A DNA stretch of 64,000 nt from Odontocerum albicorne (lineage: Eukaryota > Arthropoda > Insecta > Trichoptera > Odontoceridae). Location of the stretch: positions 21,570,692 through 21,634,691 of the forward strand of contig OX463845.1 in the NCBI GenBank assembly GCA_949825065.1. Reading direction: 5' to 3'. Within the stretch, counting starts at the first letter, position 1. Every line of letters begins with the position of its first letter. The position numbers were made by a program, and so were the translations under genes. A model generated the notes under the pieces. The model saw nothing but the letters and a program-made list of their open reading frames with translations, made no database searches and was not told the DNA's origin. Shown piece by piece: positions 56,925-64,000 of this stretch.

Positions 56925-57080
56925 TAGTATTCGTAGTCTAGTTGATAAGATTCCTGTCATGCGACCCGAGAGTTGCGGGTTTGATTCCCGTTAAAACCCA
57001 TTAAAAAAAGGATTCAAGCTTTTTTTAACATCTTTCTAGTTGGTTGGAAGAAATTGCCACATGGCAATAAGTCTCAGTAT
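56925..57080 (+). repeat. SINE family 1
   Basis: GTAGTCTAGTTGATAAG (A-box), GGGTTTGATTCCC (B-box), AAAAAAAGGATTC linker and the TTGGTTGGAAGAAATTGCC body. The second family 1 copy within 300 bp. Confidence 0.72.
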
Positions 57081-57109
57081 ATATTGAGAGTGTTATACAA
57101 TATAAATCA

Positions 57110-57230
57110 CATTTAACTTATTGAGAGATAATAGACGAAACATCACGCCGATTTGTATGGAACAAATGTTAACTCATTGATATTTTTGCACGAACGGGGT
57201 TTAGATGTTTTTTTTTTCAATATTTTTAAT
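57110..57230 (+). repeat. Dispersed repeat R3, copy 3
   Basis: CATTTAACTTATTGAGAGAT, GAAACATCACGCCG, then TTTTTGCACGAACGGGGTTT. Matches 17938-18095 and 48050-48130. Confidence 0.5.
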
Positions 57231-57449
57231 AATAGAAAAACTGTTTGTTATGATTTTTCATTATGAGTCGATAAATTAAAACTAACATGTATTTTTAACA
57301 AATGACAATGTTGATCTGAAACTTACCGTGAACATGAATTGTTCGTTTGAGTTTAACTTCCTAGTTAAAACGGTTCCGGTTTAAACTAGTGATATGTTAA
57401 ATTGGAACCTGATATGTTAAATTGGAGCCTTCGTTTCAACTATTTTTTT

Positions 57450-57775
57450 CAAATACTAACAATAAAAGGTCAATTTATATATCGCCGTTTAGAGACTAGT
57501 ATCTTCTCAAGACCATCCTCGTTCTAACTAGGGATTCGAATATGTACATTATTGAAAATTTTCCGAAAAAAATTGAGTTTAGAGAAACTTTCGGTTAGAA
57601 AATTTACCAAGCGAAGAAGAACTACAAATAAACCTTTGTAGATCTTCCGATATGTGGTAGCAACTCATTCGGCTTTAAATGGAGTGTTGTGTATGTATGT
57701 AGTGTTCATATATAATTATAATTAAGTGGAGTGTTGTGTATGTATGTAGTGTTCATATATAATTATAATTTTTGA
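57450..57775 (-). repeat. Dispersed repeat R1, copy 4, with 47-bp end duplication
   Basis: Inverted copy: ATATCGCCGTTTAGAGAC, GGGATTCGAATATG (decayed B-box), CCTTTGTAGATCTTCCGATA and ATTCGGCTTTAAATGG. A 47-bp block beginning TGGAGTGTTGTGTATG is directly duplicated (57680 and 57727). No octamer: the homologous site reads GTGTATGTATGTAG. Confidence 0.8.
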
Positions 57776-57982
57776 TAAATCTGAGATTCTATTCGACGTA
57801 TTTTGGATTAATTTTCCACTCCTACGAGACACATGCTACTCATTACAAAATACTTCAAATTAGTATATCCACATCGTAACCTGCCTACAAGTATAAAATA
57901 TCTATATTGGCTATATCGGCAAATTTATTAAATACTTAAGTATGGAAGACATAAATGCCATTAAAATTTCAAGACCTTCATA

Positions 57983-58897
57983 TACTACCGTGATCAAAAA
58001 GTTTTAGGACTTTATTCATAAAATCGAAAATACAAGTTTATTCATCAAAATCGATATGGTCCCCTTCAAAGTACTCCCCATCGACTGCAGCGCACTTACG
58101 TCAGCGCTTGATCCAATCCTCGAAACACCGCTGGTATTCAATTTTCGGTATGTCCATCAGAGCCGTCTTCGATTTTTTCATGACATCCTTTCGGGTGCTG
58201 TAACGCGTTTCGCGAAATGGTTTTTTAAGTCGGTTGAACAGAAAAAAGTCGCAGGGAGCCAGATCAGGTGAATTCGAAGGCTGCTGGATAGTATTCGTGT
58301 TGTTTTTGGTCAAAAACTCGTGGAAATCATGTCTTTCGCGATTTCAACGCGGTCCTTTTTTTGCATGAAATTGAGGTCTTTCGGCACCAGTTTTGCAGCG
58401 ACAAGTCTAAGGCCCAAATCACTAACCAAAATGTCTTGAGCTGATCCATAAGCGATGTTCAAGTCCTCTGCTAGCTCTCTGATGGTCAATTTACGGTTTT
58501 CGGCCAACATTTCTTTGATTTTATCGATGTTTTCATCGGTTTTCGACTGCCACTGCGTTCGTCATCCTCGACCGACTCACGACCACTTCTGAAGCGTTTG
58601 TGCCACCGAAAAACACTTCTCCAACATTTCTAAGGTCTGCGGACTGTTAACGTTTATCACACAAAATTTAATGCAAACTCGTTGAAGCCATTTCCAAACT
58701 TGTAAAAAATCGAAAACACGCACAAACGTAGATGTACTCAGTACAGGTAACTTTTACAAATGTCAAGCTATGACGCTGAAATTTGGAGGAAAGTGTCAAT
58801 GATAGATGTGGTAACCTAAAAAAAAAAAAGAATTCCAATCGGGTGACTGACAGCGCCACACTGTGGCCGGTCCTAAAACTTTTTGATCAAGGTAGTA
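57983..58897 (-). mobile_element. mariner with CTACC termini, internally deleted
   Basis: The ends CTACCGTGATCAAAAAGTTT (57985 on) and, inverted, CTACCTTGATCAAAAAGTTT are flanked by TA at 57983-57984 and 58896-58897. The 915-bp copy codes on the minus strand the helix-turn-helix part (VFRWHKRFRSGRESVEDDER), a frame change, then MLAENRKLTIRELAEDLNIA, LVPKDLNFMQKKDRVEIAKD, and after a large deletion SPDLAPCDFFLFNRLKKPFR and YQRCFEDWIKR. The first and second catalytic Asp are in the deleted part. Confidence 0.92.
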
Positions 58898-59439
58898 TGT
58901 TATGTGCACAGAAATGTGTAGCATAATCGTTTTGCGTGGGTTATTTTAAGATATTATCCAGGAACACACACGGCACGATGGTTTGGTGGTCTTTGATCAT
59001 GATCGTAGATTTAGATAATCTTAATTTGGTATGCTGGATGCGAGGTAAATTATTTCAAGTCGGAAAGACCTCTCAAGTTAATTTATTGTTATTTATTTAT
59101 TTTTAAGAAAGCGATAATATTTTGACACAAAAACCATTGAAACTTTATACATTCACATATTTTGTATGTTTTCTCTTACGACATGCGCGGCATTTTAATA
59201 CTGAAACATTAACTTCACATAACAGTTAACAAAATAATCCAGCGCAGATTTGAAATTGTTGTTTATCAAAAATGCGTAGTACAGAATTGTACTTTCCGTC
59301 TTAATAACAGTTCAGTAATGATAATATTGCGCCCGCCCCCACCTTGACTACCTTGAGGGAGTGAAGCTTGAACTTGGCAAAAGAAGGATAAAAATAATAT
59401 TATTGCTGCAGAGGTCCGTGATTTAAGAAAAAAATGTCA
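58898..59439. other. No recognised feature
   Basis: AT-rich sequence between the mariner and the next LINE tail. Confidence 0.3.
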
Positions 59440-59775
59440 ATTGTCAATGTATGAATTAAGGCGGAATGAGGATACCGTAAATGAATGGATAGATAAAATA
59501 TTTATTTTAAATAAGACGAAGAAAGGAGATTTAAGATGGTTTGGACTAAGCGAGTATACAAGTCAATAGTGTAAAGTGTGAGTGGGAGAGGTAGGCCAAG
59601 GAAACGTGGCTGGGTCGAGTGAACCATATTTCGAAAGAAGATAAAGTGAGAAGTTCGAATAATACGAGATGTATGATCGTGGAAGAGGCGAAATTTCTGT
59701 ACTTAAATAGAAAAGTATGTAGGTCTGTTCTTTCTGCTTACCCCAAAACGGGAACGGCGTAATAATATGTATGTA
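59440..59775 (+). mobile_element. RTE-type LINE tail
   Basis: Contains TKKGDLRWFGLSEYTSQ, GRGRPRKRGWVE, a MYDRGRGEIS-like part, VLSAYPKTGTA and a GTATGTAG tail, in the family order with few breaks. Confidence 0.75.
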
Positions 59776-59910
59776 GTAATGATAAATATTAAATCGAGTT
59801 TAAGATGATATATCAATTTCAGCAAGGTTTTGAAAGATACGAGTATATTCTCAGATCAACTTTTCTTTGATTTTTATAGTCTCACAAGGCGACTTTTTTT
59901 TATTATACTA

Positions 59911-60085
59911 TCTATAGAACATGCAGGTAACATACCATTTTACACTTATGTGACCATATAGAACATACAGGTAACATATAACATTACACTTATCTGAGCA
60001 TATAGAACATGCAGGTAACATATAACATTACACTTATCTGACCATATAGAACATGCAGGTAACATATAACATTACACTTATTTAA
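59911..60085 (+). repeat. Minisatellite, 44-bp unit x 4
   Basis: TAGAACATGCAGGTAACATA recurs at 59915, 59959, 60003 and 60047 (period 44). Units 3 and 4 are almost identical; unit 1 is most divergent. Confidence 0.95.
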
Positions 60086-60377
60086 CATCACACAGTATGT
60101 CACATTGTAGTTATCATTAGTTCCTACGAATCTTGTGTCATAATAATACAAAGTTGTATTTACGACTTTTGAAGTATAAGAGGGATAAAGAGAACAGTTA
60201 AATTAAATTAAACAAAGAAAGTTAAAAAAGTAAATATCTTAATAGTTTAAAAACATAAAAATAGACGAGCTATACTCGTACCTACTTAGATTAGAAAAGT
60301 ACAAATAAATATGAGTTCGGCGCTATTTAGTGAACCTTTAAAACTAGGAAATGAACCATTCAATATGTTCTTAGTCG

Positions 60378-60800
60378 TACTCATGGCTGAGATTCGTGGT
60401 TTATTGATGATCTGGAACCGAGCAGATGATTTGTCTCCACTCCCGATTCTGAGCTATGCGCAGCACTCGACGAGAATCTAGCCATCTCTTTAATTTGATC
60501 TGGCCACCTTGCTGGAGACCATCCTCTTACTCGCCGCCCCTCAATCACTCCAGTCACTATCAGCTCCTCCAAACGGTCTTTATCTCTTCTTGCGACTCGT
60601 CCGATATATAACAGTATTGTCTACCTGCATGCCATTATAGCTTATAGCATTTGACCAGTAAATCTTGGAGGATGATAGATAATTTGTGCGTCTGCAATCC
60701 ATGAGATGCAAGACATTCGGCACTAACATATCTCGAAAACATCCAGCATATCGTTTTTCCTTTTTTTCAGCTACCATGTTTCTACTCAATATAGTGCTAT
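60378..60800 (-). mobile_element. RTE-type LINE tail, third subfamily
   Basis: The minus strand reads MEELIVTGVIEGRRVRGWSP, ARWPDQIKEMA; upstream KRYAGCFRDMLVPNVLHLMD and SKIYWSNAISYNGMQVDNTV. LEELV.TG...G.R.RGRSP.RW.DQI is the end of the RTE-type LINE well known from lepidopteran genomes. About 80% identical by eye to 63717-63960. Confidence 0.78.
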
Positions 60801-62254
60801 GGGGATAATCAGAGTTCTTGGTGTTTAGATAGATCGATTTTTCTATATGTTAACAAATTTGGCCGTTCAATATATCAACTCTTTTCATGCTTCTGCTTCA
60901 AATATGTACATTTTGTTAACATAACGAATTTCCCATGGGTATTCGTAAAATAGCTTAGAACTTGGAAGGTATCTGTGGTTTTTTAATTAGTAAACTAATA
61001 AAAAATATGTACATTTAAACTCATTGTATGAACTTTGATATTTATTTCAGTATGCTATTACTTTTCTAAGTTCTTAATTTTTTATGTAATTTATTATTTT
61101 ATGTTAGTATTATATTTTGTTAAGTATATTTTCATATATCTGTACTCTCACAAACGATTTAAAAATGTCCAAAGAAAAAAATTTAAAACCCTAAATATAA
61201 TTACAATCACCACATTCTTTTACAACAATTAATAGTTTTGGATGTCCGAATTCTTTCAGTAATTTTCTCACTGGTAAAATTTATTAAGTATTTCAGTAAA
61301 AGTTGTTGTATGTAATTAATACAAATACGTCCACACAGGCTATATCTGTGATGTATCGCCGTGTATGTGCTCAATCTTATGCCACATAAATAATATGAAA
61401 AGTTTTCGTGAAACTCGGTTGGAAAACATCCCGGAAGCCAGTCCTCAGTTCGGTGGGGCGGCCTTCGCCCGCATACACCCGCATCAGGGGCGGATCAGGG
61501 AAGAAATCTAAGGGGTGAATGACCACGATATACGATTAATAATGTAGTTTTTAATGTCAGATAATGTAACGTAATATAAATAAACCCTGTAACATTGTGT
61601 ATACAAACAAATCTCGTTTCTCTTGTGATTAAAAAAAACTACTCTGCGTCTGTTTTAGTTCTTTATATGTTGCAAAAAAGGTGTCTTAATTTTTTTACAG
61701 ATAGCAGTGGATGGGAATTCGACTATTTCCTAGTTTTAGTGTCGGTGGATAGTAGGAAACTTAAAAAATAATTGTAATACGGGATCTAAATCGCTTCGTT
61801 AAGATGAATGGAGAAAAAATACCCAATTATAATGATCGAGCTTTTGGCTACAGGCTTTGAAGATGTTTCTAAAGATACAATTAAACTGAAAAGCCCTCGA
61901 AATTTATTTGTTAACGAAACTATAAAATGTATGGACTCGTTATTTTTCATTTAAGTTTATTGGTAGTATAAACATCTAAAATACCTGTAGTTGTATGACT
62001 GTTTTATAAACCGAATATTAATTAATGAAATTATTGCGGATAGCGTCCAATAGTATACATTTTAATGCAATATTTTTTTATTACATATTAATAAGGCTAT
62101 TTTTTAAATAACCTATTGAAAATAAAATAATATATATCGCGTCTGACTAAATGCCCCATTACGCTAGTAGAACAATACAATACGAGCTTTCACAGTATTA
62201 ACACAATAATACGCAAAACGTTGGATATATGAGTATGTATAATTTACGTTTAAC
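60801..62254. other. No recognised feature
   Basis: AT-rich, chance ORFs only; a CpG-decayed octamer near 62228. Confidence 0.3.
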
Positions 62255-62420
62255 ATGTATGCATACCATCATGCCATTTTCCTGTTGGGGATAGATGACA
62301 TAGCGCCAGACTTTCCTATCTCGACACACACATCCTTAGTCTCTTCTAAATCCTATCTAAACGCACATATTTCGCCTCTTCCATATCCGCACACATTCTC
62401 ATACGTGTAAAACAATAGTT
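62255..62420 (-). mobile_element. RTE tail (3' end only)
   Basis: CATACCATCATGCCATTTTC, GCGCCAGACTTTCCTATCTC, CACACACATCCTTAGTCTCT: the same inverted tail as at 50740-50800. Confidence 0.65.
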
Positions 62421-62734
62421 ATAATAATTTATATATAAAACAAACATAAAAAATCAATATCGTGTATCGCCAATTATCTCGATCCATTTGTCAATTACAA
62501 GTTCTTTAAACTCACAAAGCGTACTAAGTTTAGAAACGTCAGGTCGGTTATGGTTAGTATTTTTAAATAATTAGTTCGATTTTTTTTTAAAATAAAATAA
62601 CGCCATGCATCATGACTTTCGGAGAGCATTAGACGATGCAAAGATAAGCAAATTTATATATTGCTGACATTTAGAATCGAGCACTTTCTTAATTGTTCGC
62701 TGTCTCCCATGCCACTGAGATAAAGCATGCAAGA

Positions 62735-62960
62735 ATTCTAACAGGCATCAAACCACTCGGTCGCCCACGTATGGGGTGGGCTGACAATATTAAACTCGAT
62801 GCAGAATGCCTTAATGGTAATTAGCTTTGTGAAGTGAGCCTGATTAGTATCGGGAGACTTAAAAGACTATCGTACGATCGGCATTGGATCTTTAAGTTCC
62901 CTAAAGAGCCCAACGGACGACCAAAGGAAGGCTGACCGATATAGATAAGACAAATATGTG
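62735..62960 (+). mobile_element. LINE C-terminal remnant
   Basis: Reads RPLGRPRMGWADNIKLDAEC, then RLKRLSYDRHWIFKFPKEPN. It fits GRP..RW.DN...D......A.DR..W of LINE ends. Confidence 0.55.
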
Positions 62961-63716
62961 CTAAATCGATAGGCAAATCCCGTCGTTAGCAATCAGAGTT
63001 TGAGGTGTCGAACACAATATGTAATAATGTTTTTAATAACAATGTCAAAGATCAATGACAACCAGATACATTTTAGTGTCTTATCTATGCTTATTGACGT
63101 AGCCGATCCGATAAATTATTGATCACTTTGTGAAACGGAAAGAGAGAAATATAGGTGTAGTCTAAACGAACAAATCGTTGTAAAAATACTGAAACAAAAG
63201 TCAAATACAACTTCTTGGTATTTAAAGTAAATAGTTTAAAGACCGCGCTACGTACTCGATTTCAACCCTCTTGGAGCAGACACTGGCGTGAACTATTACC
63301 GGAAAGGGGCCGAAGTTCACCACGTGGCTGGCGTCCGCAATCGATCCACCGCGTCGGGACGCGATCATTTTGGAAAGGGCCAATCGGTTTAGCGGTGCAG
63401 ACGGGGCAATATTTAGTACACAAACAATGCAGCCCCACGTGTTTACAATACTTCAGCAAAGCATTATGTATACACAGCAAAATCAATTATTCGTGATTGG
63501 AAAATTCATTAGAATATTACCATATGTACGAGTATATAGGCCAGGGATAGGAAGGCGAAGCTACATGTCTAAATGTGATCCATGTTTTGTGGGTCGCCCA
63601 ATAAAATAAGTATACCGATCATAGTTCGGCCAAAAGGTGAATTAAGATGTGTAATAATTTTTCATTGCAAAATGTCATTAATATCTGATTCGAAACAATG
63701 CTCTCTTATTAGTTGT
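62961..63716. other. No recognised gene; GC-richer patch
   Basis: 63240-63470 is GC-richer (GGACGCGATCATTTTGG, CCACGTGGCTGGCGTCCGC) with 70-90 codon ORFs open on both strands and no recognisable domain. Possible unrecognised exon or promoter. Octamer at 63527. Confidence 0.3.
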
Positions 63717-64000
63717 TTTTCTTATGGCTGAGCGTCGTGGTTCCTCGATGATCTGGAATTGAGCAGATGATTCGCGTCCACTTCTCTCGGTCCTGAGCCA
63801 TGATGAGTGCAGCACTCAACGAGGAACTATCAATTTCCTTGATTTGGCCTATCCACCTAGCTGGAGACCATCCTCTCGCTCACCTAACATAAACATTTCC
63901 AGTCACTACTAACTTCTCCAATCTGTCCTCACGTCTTCTAGCGACATGTTCGGAGTATCGACATGTTCGGAGTAGCGACATGTTCGGAGTAGTGACATGT
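63717..64000 (-). mobile_element. RTE-type LINE tail, third subfamily, running off the window
   Basis: Homologous to 60378-60570 (minus: LEKLVVTGNVYVR-like, WSPARWIGQIKEI, SSLSAALIMAQDRE). Its upstream part passes into a tandem repeat at the window edge. Confidence 0.75.
63949..64000 (+). repeat. Short tandem repeat, 18-bp unit
   Basis: The unit CGACATGTTCGGAGTA plus two bases repeats about three times and continues past the window edge. It grew out of the LINE sequence. Confidence 0.9.

Larger units (their letters stand above)
3864..63534. repeat. Dispersed octamer TACTCGTA / TACGAGTA (putative excision footprints)
   Basis: First bases of TACTCGTA: 3864, 7255, 14930, 15260, 17451, 20390, 20514, 20997, 23921, 24497, 24601, 25053, 27905, 30890, 31956, 36049, 41261, 42744, 49748, 51825, 56451, 60273. 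First bases of TACGAGTA: 7937, 15954, 22140, 26144 (inside mariner coding sequence), 29329, 32740, 35379, 39562, 41100, 43007, 43156, 47191, 55528, 56522, 59838, 63527. A hand estimate from base composition predicts about 2-3 in total. Removing CTCGTA or CGAGTA usually leaves a TA inside ATATAT or ACATAC, a typical Tc1/mariner target. The form TA-4 bp-TA matches the known Minos excision scar. CpG-decayed forms (TACTCATA, TATGAGTA) occur near 19512, 23933, 44110 and 62228. The counts were made by eye and could be off by one or two. Confidence 0.8.

Overview
The window looks like insect nuclear DNA, most likely from a lepidopteran or a close relative. It is AT-rich (about two thirds A+T), has introns and is gene-poor. 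It is loaded with mariner, hAT, piggyBac-like and Transib-like DNA transposons, RTE-type and jockey/CR1-type LINE tails, and tRNA-derived SINEs. The lepidopteran guess rests on the style of the RTE tails, a cecropia-type mariner and the piggyBac remnant. It is inference. There are no bacterial, phage or CRISPR features.

Region 1 (1-13.4 kb) holds one recognisable host gene, on the minus strand: the TPR half of TONSL/Tonsoku, the MMS22L partner in replication-fork repair. Seven consecutive exons (12961-13124, 10515-10680, 9154-9430, 6180-6333, 4251-4455, 3519-3708, 1043-1274) join in phase through GT..AG sites and give about 462 codons, ending in the acidic segment before the ankyrin repeats. 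The 5' end is lost in or beyond a 200-N gap (13125-13324). The ankyrin, LRR and C-terminal parts lie left of base 1. The introns hold a piggyBac-type MITE, several mariners, LINE pieces, SINEs, and a hAT element inserted in a LINE with a perfect 8-bp target duplication.

Region 2 (13.4-64 kb) has no gene I can identify with confidence. The best host candidate is a 97-codon terminal-exon-like ORF at 40724-41020 (minus). The rest is a fossil bed: at least seven mariner copies of different lineages, including a near-complete cecropia-type copy at 26.0-27.2 kb with one frameshift in a T run; about twenty 5'-truncated RTE tails; two tRNA-SINE families; three unnamed dispersed repeats (here R1, R2, R3); a Transib/RAG1-like transposase remnant at 53.7-54.2 kb; and several minisatellites.

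The most striking signal is not a gene. The octamer TACTCGTA/TACGAGTA occurs 38 times (37 outside transposase coding), against about 2-3 expected from base composition. It has the form TA-CTCG-TA, the six-base scar (TA duplication plus four terminal bases) expected when a Tc1/mariner element ending in CGAG excises, as known for Minos. A mariner with CGAG termini is present at 11809-12737. Two copies of repeat R1 carry the extra six bases at the same TA in opposite polarity, while two other copies lack it. I read these sites as dense transposon excision footprints.
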